Positions 1-5,700 of a DNA stretch of 8,472 nt are shown here, one piece after another. The stretch's first letter is position 1; every line of letters starts with the position of its first letter. The stretch lies in contig JAVKDP010000029.1 of assembly GCA_040222185.1 (NCBI GenBank), positions 1 through 8,472 of the forward strand, in the 5' to 3' direction. The notes under the pieces were generated by a model. It worked only from the letters and a program-made list of their open reading frames with translations. It did no database searches and was not told the DNA's origin. A program made the position numbers and the translations under genes. The stretch is from JAVKDP01 sp040222185. Its GTDB lineage: Bacteria; Bacteroidota; Rhodothermia; Balneolales; Balneolaceae.

Positions 1-2
1 AC

Positions 3-494
3 TATGAGAGTAAATACCGTAAACTCATCCATTTCTTTGTTCAAAACAGGTTTCTGAAAAACGAATATGTAATTGGTATTGGAGCGCCGGGACGTATGCA
101 GGGAGTTACCTTGATATCAATTCCATACAAAAGCTATACCTCTTCTGAACTGGATGCATTAAAAGTAAAGGTATGGGATGAGCTTGGAGATGAAGCAAAA
201 TCCAGGTATGAACTTTTTGGTTCTACTTGTAGCCAGTTTGATGTAGATACTCCACAACTCCATCTCAATATGATTGGTGTTAGAAAAGAATGCCAAAGCA
301 AAGGAATTGGTAAGCTACTCCTGAATCATGCGCATCAACTTACTTTTGAAGATGAAGAAGCTACAGGGATAAGCTTATCCACAGAAGTACCTCAGAACGT
401 TTCTCTATATGAATATTTTGGCTATGAAATAACAGGAAGTGCCGATGTTGGAGGAGCATTTACTACCTGGAATTTCTTCCGCCCCAATGGCTGA
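3..494 (+). CDS. GNAT-family N-acetyltransferase, 5' end outside window
   Basis: The reading frame is open from the left edge and ends at TGA 492-494, so the true start lies upstream; the internal ATG at 96 is not a convincing start, because 31 in-frame codons before it read as normal protein (for example HFFVQNRFLKNEYVIGI). The GNAT acetyl-CoA binding core (motif A) is visible at about nt 261-335: a beta strand HLNMIGV followed by QSKGIGKLLL, which fits the Q/R-x-x-G-x-G/A pyrophosphate-binding loop. The C-terminal part, with VSLYEYFGYEITG, matches the usual GNAT 'a-x-x-l-Y-e-k-x-G-F' segment. The family transfers an acetyl group from acetyl-CoA to an amine; the substrate cannot be read from sequence. 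It is probably cytoplasmic. It is followed by a 70-base gap with a weak AT-rich hairpin before the ankyrin gene. The family assignment is secure and the function is not. Confidence 0.88.
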   Translation, partial: YESKYRKLIHFFVQNRFLKNEYVIGIGAPGRMQGVTLISIPYKSYTSSELDALKVKVWDELGDEAKSRYELFGSTCSQFDVDTPQLHLNMIGVRKECQSKGIGKLLLNHAHQLTFEDEEATGISLSTEVPQNVSLYEYFGYEITGSADVGGAFTTWNFFRPNG

Positions 495-529
495 GATTTA
501 AAATATTTTATAAATAAATCTGGTTTTTT
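494..529 (+). terminator. weak AT-rich hairpin with T-run after the GNAT gene
   Basis: AGATTTA at 494-500 pairs with TAAATCT at 515-521 (7 bp, 14-base loop) and is followed after GG by six T (524-529). The stem is almost all A/T and begins within the stop codon of the acetyltransferase gene, so it would be a poor but possible intrinsic terminator separating that gene from the ankyrin gene. Confidence 0.3.
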
Positions 530-564
530 CATTTTACCCTGTTCAAATAACGAGTGAGAACAAA

Positions 565-1296
565 ATGACCACAGAAAAGATAATAGAGCATATTAGTAGA
601 GGCAGAACAGATTATATTTTCCAGCTACTGAAAGAGCATAACTGGAAAGAGATTCTCCATCAAGGCCCTGTAAAGCTAATTCAGTGGTTAGTATACTACA
701 ATGATACAACCGCGCTAAGAGCCATTATTGAATCAGGCGGAACGCTTGAAAGCATTGATATAAATGGGGAATTAGGAAATGCAGCCTTTTTTGGGCATTG
801 GAAAGTTTGTGACTTCCTCATAAACCAGGGTGCGGACGTTAATGCCTTTGTTGACAAAACGAATGAAACTCCATTGCATAATGCCCTGGCAAAAGCCGGA
901 CGACCTTACTACTTCTATGTGGTAAAGCTACTAGTAGAGAAAGGCGCTAATGTAAATGCTAAAACTATCCCTCGTTTAGAAACGGGAGCTTTTATGCGTG
1001 ATGTACGAACAAAAGGTGAAACTCCCCTGCACAGAGCAGCCGCTTATGCTGATGAACGAATCATTAGTTACTTACTTGAGCACGGAGCGGATAAAGAAGC
1101 TAAAGATGCAAATGGAGATTCTCCAATAAGCTGGGCCAGTGAACATTTACGCCCGGGAACAATCTTATCTTTGCTGAGTTATGGTGAACACCAGGTTGGA
1201 GAAGCACACAAAGTAAAGAACATTAGTGACCATGGTCATGGCTGGGGAAATGGTATGGATTGGAACCTGCTAGGAGATTATTTACCTGAAAAATGA
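565..1296 (+). CDS. ankyrin-repeat protein
   Basis: A 243-residue protein made largely of ankyrin repeats, a helical scaffold for protein-protein contacts. A degenerate repeat covers about residues 36-65; clearer ones lie at about 68-98 (GNAAFFGHWKVCDFLINQGADVN), 101-133 (ETPLHNAL...VVKLLVEKGANVNAK), 151-181 (GETPLHRAAAYADERIISYLLEHGADKEAK) and 183-207 (NGDSPISWASEHLRP...LLSYG). There are no signal peptide or membrane segments, so it is probably cytoplasmic. After the last repeat comes a short tail (about 208-243) with an unusual His/Gly/Trp stretch, SDHGHGWGNGMDWN. From memory, the 'ASxHLRPxxILxLLxYG' segment recurs in a set of bacterial ankyrin proteins, which suggests a family with a defined end. 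The start at ATG 565 has only a weak purine-rich stretch upstream (GAGTGAGA). The TGA stop overlaps the ATG of the next gene, implying translational coupling to the AHSA1-type protein. The partner protein is unknown. Confidence 0.9.
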   Translation: MTTEKIIEHISRGRTDYIFQLLKEHNWKEILHQGPVKLIQWLVYYNDTTALRAIIESGGTLESIDINGELGNAAFFGHWKVCDFLINQGADVNAFVDKTNETPLHNALAKAGRPYYFYVVKLLVEKGANVNAKTIPRLETGAFMRDVRTKGETPLHRAAAYADERIISYLLEHGADKEAKDANGDSPISWASEHLRPGTILSLLSYGEHQVGEAHKVKNISDHGHGWGNGMDWNLLGDYLPEK

Positions 1297-1730
1297 GAAA
1301 AGTTGAAGTGAACATAGCGATCAAAGCCACTCCTGAAAGGGTAATCAAAGCATTTACTGATCCGAAAATGCTAAACGATTGGTGGCATGTTGAAAGAGTT
1401 CTTATCGAAAAAAAGAAAGGCGGACTTTATACCCTGGCCTGGAATATCTCTGAGAAAGGTTTTGGGTTCGTTTCATCAGGAATCATAGAATCTTATGACC
1501 CTAATGGAGAGTTAATCATAAATGATTTTATATATCTCAATCCTGAGAAGTCTTTTCTGGGGCCAATGAGCCTCACGATTAAAGCCGTTGCAAATGGAGA
1601 AATGACCAATGTTTATCTTTGCCAGGATGGATATCAATCCGGGAAAGACTGGGACTGGTATTATGAAGCTGTTAAAGAGGCTTGGCCAGCGGTTATGACG
1701 TCATCATTTAAAGAGTACCTGGAAAGCTAA
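1293..1730 (+). CDS. SRPBCC / AHSA1-type START-like domain protein
   Basis: A 145-residue single-domain protein of the Bet v 1-like (SRPBCC) superfamily, closest to the AHSA1 (activator of Hsp90 ATPase homologue 1-like) group; its length is normal for the group. Visible hallmarks are an N-terminal strand VEVNIAIKATPERVIKAFTD, the WW pair at residues 30-31 in the helix region, a middle GGLYTLAW strand, and the C-terminal helix GKDWDWYYEAVKEAWPAVM with SFKEYLE at the end. These proteins form a helix-grip fold with a hydrophobic cavity that may bind a small ligand; bacterial members are mostly of unknown function. The ATG lies inside the stop of the ankyrin gene (ATGA at 1293-1296), so the two are probably translated together from one mRNA. 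No Shine-Dalgarno of its own is evident, which fits re-initiation. Confidence 0.9.
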   Translation: MRKVEVNIAIKATPERVIKAFTDPKMLNDWWHVERVLIEKKKGGLYTLAWNISEKGFGFVSSGIIESYDPNGELIINDFIYLNPEKSFLGPMSLTIKAVANGEMTNVYLCQDGYQSGKDWDWYYEAVKEAWPAVMTSSFKEYLES

Positions 1731-1797
1731 ATAGCCGTTTTTTGCTTTTAGAAAAATTCCGGATAAAATATATTTTCCTAACAAATTAAAGAGAAAC

Positions 1798-1802
1798 AGG
1801 AG
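1798..1802 (+). promoter_or_regulatory. ribosome binding site AGGAG supporting a TTG start
   Basis: AGGAG at 1798-1802 lies five bases before the TTG at 1808. It is the clearest Shine-Dalgarno sequence in the window and decides the start of the RibD_C-type gene, where no ATG lies at the family's expected N-terminus. Confidence 0.75.
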
Positions 1803-1807
1803 ACAGA

Positions 1808-2338
1808 TTGAACAAGATCGTTTATTACGTAGCAACATCATTAGATGGATACATTTCAGGGCCTAATGAAGACATCAGCTATTTTGCACATGAAGGCAAC
1901 GGTGTAGATACTTACCTGAAAGACTTACTGGACTTTAAGACAGTGATCATGGGTCGAAAGACCTATGAATTTGGTTTTCAGTTTGGGCTAAAACCCGGAC
2001 AACCAGCCTATCCTCATATGGAGCATTTCATCTTTTCTGAATCCTTGAGTATTGATGAGCTTCATGAAGCCGTTCATATTGAAAAAGCTACTATCCAAAG
2101 AATTGAAGAGATTCGGCAGCAATCTGAAACAGATATCTATCTTTGCGGCGGTGGCAAATTTGCCGGGTGGCTCCTGGATAATGGAATGGTTGATCAGCTT
2201 AAGTTAAAAATCAATCCTATTATACTTGGCGGGGGTACCAAACTATTTGGATCATCTAAAACAGCTCTAAAATGGATTTTAAAGGATAGTCAAACCTATG
2301 ATCAGGGTCTGCAAATTGTGACTTACGAATTAGAGTGA
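1808..2338 (+). CDS. dihydrofolate reductase-like protein (RibD C-terminal domain family)
   Basis: A 176-residue protein of the dihydrofolate reductase fold, in the RibD_C / YyaP-YwjB-like group, full length for that group. Hallmarks in order: KIVYYVATSLDGYISG near the N-terminus (about residues 3-18), VIMGRKTYEF (46-55), DIYLCGGGKFAGWLL (109-123, the Gly-rich NADPH-binding turn) and INPIILGGGTKLFG (135-148). Members are predicted NAD(P)H-dependent reductases; most small stand-alone ones have no proven substrate, and this one should not be called a folate enzyme or riboflavin enzyme without evidence. The start codon is TTG, chosen because AGGAG sits five bases upstream and the encoded protein begins exactly where the family begins. 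It is 77 bases downstream of the AHSA1-type gene, so it could share its transcript, but its own ribosome site suggests independent translation. Confidence 0.9.
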   Translation: MNKIVYYVATSLDGYISGPNEDISYFAHEGNGVDTYLKDLLDFKTVIMGRKTYEFGFQFGLKPGQPAYPHMEHFIFSESLSIDELHEAVHIEKATIQRIEEIRQQSETDIYLCGGGKFAGWLLDNGMVDQLKLKINPIILGGGTKLFGSSKTALKWILKDSQTYDQGLQIVTYELE

Positions 2339-2472
2339 ATTGTTAAGGCTCATGGATAAGTAGAAGCCTATTTACCGATCCTCAAACAAAGGTCTGAATA
2401 TAGCTTAAGGAACTTCCAGAAGGCATTTTTAGTTATACCATCGCAATTGATAGCTAAATAATTCTTCATCTA

Positions 2473-2895
2473 ATGATCTTTCTGAATAACCATAATGACA
2501 AAGAAATCCGTGATGAAATCAACAGCATGGTTGGTCACCCCTACTCTTTCCTTGAAAGACTAAAAATGGGTGGTAACGGTTGTTCTCGTTTATACGTAGA
2601 AGAATACAGCCCAAAGTTCTCTAAGCATTTTGGAGAGAGTCAGGATAGAAAGACCATCAATATTGAATTGAGGGAAAAAGGAATCCTTGTATATATCAAT
2701 AACAAGGTCAATAACTATGTATGGGTGATTCCTTATTATCGTTTAAATATATACCAGACTAAGCACTTTAGTATTTACGCAGACGGAGCATTTATCAAGC
2801 TTAAAAAAGACTCTGTATTCCCAATGAATAAGAAATTTGTAGATAGATTAATGCAGCTTCGTTCAGACTACCTTGAACCCGTTAATGCTATCTGA
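2473..2895 (+). CDS. conserved hypothetical protein, about 140 residues
   Basis: I do not recognise a named domain. The 140-residue product has no signal peptide or membrane helix and is probably cytoplasmic. It appears to be mixed alpha/beta: a short helix at the N-terminus (DKEIRDEINSMV), a central run of strands (TINIELREKGILVYINN, NYVWVIPYYRLNIYQ, FSIYADGAFIKLKK) and a C-terminal helix (NKKFVDRLMQLRSDYLE). From memory the pattern 'IELRxKGIxVyIN...YxWxIPYYxLxIY...FSIxAxGxFI' recurs in short uncharacterised Bacteroidota proteins, so it is likely a real conserved gene. The start at ATG 2473 is the first in the frame after the in-frame TAA at 2455-2457; no Shine-Dalgarno is visible. A 134-base gap separates it from the RibD_C-type gene, and it converges with the minus-strand membrane protein 38 bases beyond its stop. 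Confidence 0.72.
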   Translation: MIFLNNHNDKEIRDEINSMVGHPYSFLERLKMGGNGCSRLYVEEYSPKFSKHFGESQDRKTINIELREKGILVYINNKVNNYVWVIPYYRLNIYQTKHFSIYADGAFIKLKKDSVFPMNKKFVDRLMQLRSDYLEPVNAI

Positions 2896-2933
2896 ACTAC
2901 TCTTTGAACTAAATTGAAAATTTGAATCTGGAT

Positions 2934-4445
2934 TTAATCCTCGTCAAAAAAATCGTTCACCCCGGTAGTGTTCGTTTCTATCCATTTTAAAATTTCAGGA
3001 AGAGGCCTGTCGGGTATAGATATACTATCCTGCTTGCTTAGTGCCAATAAATAACGACTATAATCGACATTGTATTTTTCCAGGTTGGGAAGTTGATCGG
3101 TATCTCTTGGATCTACAGGGTGGTAAATATTATCATAAGAATGAGCCATAATGGTTTCGATTTCTCCTCCATCAGGAGCAAAAAGAATACTCATAAGTGG
3201 AGTATCCCAGTCATTATGGAATCCATTGGATAAACCATACTCATTGTTGAGGTCCAATAATTTCGTATCCTGGGCAAGTATTAAACCATCAGGAGCCTCT
3301 GATAAAGTTTCTGTGAAAATATCGAGGTAATTGTTCCATTGATAGGTAGCCATCATGTTCCAGTATACCTGCAGTAATCCCAGAATCAGAACGAAAGGGA
3401 TTGCATTGGTTTTCCATTCTGTATTGAGCCTTAGCTTTTTTGTAGCCGTTAAAAACAAGAATGCTGCAAGTATTACGCAGAGGTATATATTTATAGACCT
3501 TACCTGTTGATGGGTTTCAGGAGCCATAGCTTCTGGCCAGAATAAAGGTGAAATAAATGTCAGAACTCCAAGAACAGTTAAAAGCCCGATGATAGTTTTA
3601 GGAAAAAATGACTTATCTGTTTTCCTGTTTTTATAAACTCTAAAAAGAAAAAATAAAGAACCCAAGAGCCCGAAAAGAAGCGGAAAAGAGGGATATCCTT
3701 CTTCATCAATAAAAAGAAACAGACCAAAGATAAAGGTTAGAAAGCTCGTTTTATCTTGTGGATCTAACACTGATAAAAAGGATAAAAATGCACCTGATAA
3801 GTAATATAACCCAAGTAGTATATATGCTATAGGCAACGCTTTACCTTTCTGTTCGAACTGAGAAAATCGCCAGTAACTTAATAAAGCTAGAACGGGTCCA
3901 AGTATCATCATTCCCTGGTAGATTCTCAGTGTACACCACGAAACAAGAACTATCAAGAACAGGCTTTTCCAGGATGACCTGAATATTAACTGTATGGTTA
4001 CAACCCAGAAAATTGCACTTAACATACGCCCTGGGGTTATCGGGAAAAATTCTGTCTGCATATAAATTCCGAACATCCAAAAAAGAGGAAACAGGATGAA
4101 AATCTTTTTCTCTTTAGGTAAGCTCAGGTATGATGCTAAAAGTGATAAGGCTCCAAAACTAAAATACCAGGCCGTATGAATCCGCGCTAAGGTTGGTATG
4201 TCTGTGATGCCTGATTTTATAGCACTTATTAAAGGAAAATGCTGAACGTAATACGCAAATTGTCGATCCCAATGCCAGTGTACAGGTGTAGCATGTTCAA
4301 GTAAGTGGACAAAGAAAATGGTCCCGTCGGGATAAAAAATCCTCATTGAATAAGAAGCATATACAATGTATACCACTAGAAATGAAAACAAGGCCCAAAA
4401 AACTTTTTCGACAGGTATCGAGATTTCAGATAGAGATTTTACCAT
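2934..4445 (-). CDS. polytopic membrane protein, candidate GT-C-like glycosyltransferase
   Basis: A 503-residue integral membrane protein with about 11-12 hydrophobic segments (roughly residues 15-33, 88-107, 114-130, 140-155, 160-176, 177-193, 204-225, 234-247, 254-270, 283-300, 318-335, 347-365) and a soluble C-terminal part of about 135 residues (366-503) ending in acidic residues. The first large loop, between helices 1 and 2, holds YPDG (D40) and HWHWDRQF (D60-R61). Acidic residues in the first large periplasmic loop are typical of GT-C glycosyltransferases that use lipid-linked sugar donors, but I cannot match this protein to a named family. The ATG overlaps the end of the GtrA-family gene by 7 bases (ATGGTAA), so the two are translationally coupled; GtrA proteins are linked to moving polyprenyl-linked sugars across the membrane. 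The inferred role is transfer of a sugar to a surface polymer or lipid at the outer face of the inner membrane. The gene is certain; the function is an inference. Confidence 0.85.
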   Translation of the reverse strand: MVKSLSEISIPVEKVFWALFSFLVVYIVYASYSMRIFYPDGTIFFVHLLEHATPVHWHWDRQFAYYVQHFPLISAIKSGITDIPTLARIHTAWYFSFGALSLLASYLSLPKEKKIFILFPLFWMFGIYMQTEFFPITPGRMLSAIFWVVTIQLIFRSSWKSLFLIVLVSWCTLRIYQGMMILGPVLALLSYWRFSQFEQKGKALPIAYILLGLYYLSGAFLSFLSVLDPQDKTSFLTFIFGLFLFIDEEGYPSFPLLFGLLGSLFFLFRVYKNRKTDKSFFPKTIIGLLTVLGVLTFISPLFWPEAMAPETHQQVRSINIYLCVILAAFLFLTATKKLRLNTEWKTNAIPFVLILGLLQVYWNMMATYQWNNYLDIFTETLSEAPDGLILAQDTKLLDLNNEYGLSNGFHNDWDTPLMSILFAPDGGEIETIMAHSYDNIYHPVDPRDTDQLPNLEKYNVDYSRYLLALSKQDSISIPDRPLPEILKWIETNTTGVNDFFDED

Positions 4446-4864
4446 TGTATTTTTTTCTCGAAAGCGTATTGTTTTGTGTAAAAATTAAAAAAGAAAAAAG
4501 CTATTGTTATTCCAGCTTTCATCACCAAAGGGTATTCCTGGAAAAAGGAAATCTTGTACAAAAAGTGAACTGAAATACTAGCAAGTAAAATAGCTATTAA
4601 AGAGAAGCTTAATGACCACAAAAATGAAACGGGTAGAGATCTTGCTTTTTCAAAGATGAAAAACCTCTGAAGTAGAAAATTAGTTAACATTCCAATACTC
4701 TGCGCTAAGGCTTGGCTCACTACTACTGCCCAAGGGGTTGAAAGCAAAAAGAAAAATATTACATAATCAACACTGGTTGATATTAAAGAACTGACCCCAA
4801 ACTTGAGTTTTGGGTATATGTACTTCTTGAGAGTATCTTTTTTTTCTATGGTGTATTCCCCCAA
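4439..4864 (-). CDS. GtrA-family membrane protein (putative lipid-linked sugar flippase)
   Basis: A 141-residue protein with four predicted transmembrane helices (about 22-42, 45-65, 80-100, 112-130), the size and layout of the GtrA family. Family features are KFGVSSLISTSVDYVIFFFL at the first helix, NFLLQRFFIFEK (62-73) after the second, and NFYTKQYAFEKK (127-138) after the fourth; the two N-F...F/Y-x-F segments are the usual internal repeat. GtrA proteins are thought to flip undecaprenyl-phosphate-linked sugar for O-antigen, teichoic acid or arabinogalactan decoration. It overlaps the downstream 503-residue membrane protein gene by 7 bases. The start is taken as TTG at 4864-4862, the only standard start codon in the open frame between the stop at 4891-4889 and the first helix; there is no good Shine-Dalgarno, so the N-terminus is uncertain. 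An exact TAnnTTTG box lies about 50 bases upstream. Confidence 0.9.
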   Translation of the reverse strand: MGEYTIEKKDTLKKYIYPKLKFGVSSLISTSVDYVIFFFLLSTPWAVVVSQALAQSIGMLTNFLLQRFFIFEKARSLPVSFLWSLSFSLIAILLASISVHFLYKISFFQEYPLVMKAGITIAFFFFNFYTKQYAFEKKIQW

Positions 4865-4911
4865 CCAATCTGCATAATGTGGTTCATTCTACTAGAGATA
4901 ATAATTAGCTG

Positions 4912-4919
4912 CAAAAATA
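4912..4919 (-). promoter_or_regulatory. candidate -7 promoter box (TAnnTTTG) of the GtrA operon
   Basis: Read on the minus strand, 4919-4912 is TATTTTTG, an exact match to the TAnnTTTG -7 element described for Bacteroidota primary sigma factor promoters. It is 47 bases before the TTG start of the GtrA-family gene, a sensible leader length. No TTTG -33 element is seen at the usual 19-21 base spacing (that stretch is A-rich), so the call is tentative. Confidence 0.42.
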
Positions 4920-5027
4920 CACTTTTTTTTAAGCTTTTTTATACTAATCATGATCATTTAAGTATTCTGAAAATTTGATACTAACCTTAGCTATGTCAGA
5001 AATATTAATTCTATCAAAATTCGTCAA

Positions 5028-5555
5028 ATGAAATACAATCTGTTTTTACTCTCCTTGTCCTTACTACTTGTCTTCTGCTCTAAACCAAAGGAAGACAATT
5101 CTGTTAATATTGACGATACCACTATTACTTTAAATGCTTTAAGTGATTTTGAACTGGTTTCAGAAGAAGGCTTTGGTGATGGGTATACTGATCTTGACCG
5201 AGAAGTATTAGCCATTGATGCTGAACAGTTTAAAGATTTTTTTGCTATAGCTGAACACTCCTTTAAAGGAGAAAGTGGAAAATATGATGCTACTTTTTCT
5301 AGTATGGTAGAGACCGATGGAGAATCAAGCTACCGAATATTGATTGATAAAGAACTTGTTGGAGAATTTCAGAACCCAGAGTCGGAAGTTGATTTTGAGT
5401 TATTTGAATTCAACCTTGAGAATATTTCGATTAAACAAGGACAAACTATTCGGGTTGAATTCAACTCCCATTCGAATGGCAAGATTCCCGAAGGAGATGG
5501 TTTTGCTTACTCACGAGGTAGATGGAAAAGTATTAGCTTCTCTCCTGTTCAATAA
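5028..5555 (+). CDS. probable lipoprotein with a beta-sandwich (CBM-like) domain
   Basis: A 175-residue protein with a lipoprotein signal: two charged/polar residues, a leucine-rich core (residues 5-16) and LLVFC with Cys17 as the probable lipidated residue. Phe at -1 is unusual for the lipobox, so signal processing is likely rather than certain. SKPKEDNS follows the cysteine; acidic residues near this position act as a surface-export signal in Bacteroidota lipoproteins (established for some species), hinting at surface display. Residues about 62-172 look like one beta-rich domain: EHSFKGESGKYDATF, VETDGESSYRILIDKELVGEF, IKQGQTIRVEF and EGDGFAYSRGRWKSISF. The 'DGxSxYxlxxxxxxVGxf' pattern resembles jelly-roll domains appended to Bacteroidota glycosidases and surface proteins, so carbohydrate binding is a possibility. 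No catalytic residues are recognised. No Shine-Dalgarno precedes ATG 5028. It is divergent from the GtrA operon and 145 bases upstream of the MFS gene. Confidence 0.82.
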   Translation: MKYNLFLLSLSLLLVFCSKPKEDNSVNIDDTTITLNALSDFELVSEEGFGDGYTDLDREVLAIDAEQFKDFFAIAEHSFKGESGKYDATFSSMVETDGESSYRILIDKELVGEFQNPESEVDFELFEFNLENISIKQGQTIRVEFNSHSNGKIPEGDGFAYSRGRWKSISFSPVQ

Positions 5556-5599
5556 TTTAACCCGAAAGTTTGGGAAATTTTCTCACAATTATTGAGCTA

Positions 5600-5622
5600 A
5601 AAGCGCAAAAAAGCGCTTTAAT
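5600..5622 (+). terminator. short GC-core hairpin after the lipoprotein gene
   Basis: AAAGCGC (5600-5606) pairs with GCGCTTT (5613-5619), a 7-bp stem with a six-A loop, 44 bases after the lipoprotein stop. The stem ends in TTT followed by AATTATT, an imperfect T-tract, so it may act as a weak terminator, in either direction because the A-rich left arm gives T on the other strand. Confidence 0.42.
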
Positions 5623-5700
5623 TATTAGTTGAAACGCAGTAGGTTAAGCCATTCTTTAGGAAAGAAACTCATCGAACCCTTAACTAACCAATTTTAATAC

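Noticed and set aside
1765..1776. Perfect 12-base palindrome AAAATATATTTT between the AHSA1-type and RibD_C-type genes
   Set aside because: All A/T in an AT-rich spacer, with no GC stem and no repeat elsewhere seen; chance is sufficient, though it could overlap a promoter.
1..2338. Idea that the GNAT, ankyrin, AHSA1-type and RibD_C-type genes form a defence or resistance island
   Set aside because: No nuclease, toxin, reverse transcriptase, recombinase or flanking repeat is present, and small genes of these families are common in chromosomal backbone regions; only the ankyrin/AHSA1 link is directly supported.
2346..2369. AGGCT...AGCCT inverted repeat in the 134-base gap after the RibD_C-type gene
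   Set aside because: Only 5 bp with a 14-base loop and no T-tract, so not a convincing terminator; the rest of the gap shows nothing recognisable.
4346..4573. Plus-strand frame across the junction of the GtrA operon
   Set aside because: Antisense to both real genes with no recognisable features.
4950..4957. Palindrome ATGATCAT in the divergent region between the GtrA operon and the lipoprotein gene
   Set aside because: Eight bases, single copy and AT-rich; too short to claim an operator.
5024..5215. Minus-strand open frame opposite the start of the lipoprotein gene
   Set aside because: Serine- and lysine-rich low-complexity product typical of an antisense frame; the plus-strand gene has a signal peptide and domain pattern.
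5344..5595. Plus-strand frame overlapping the end of the lipoprotein gene
   Set aside because: Out of frame with a better gene and no domain; it could only matter if the lipoprotein gene were frameshifted, which its intact C-terminal pattern argues against.
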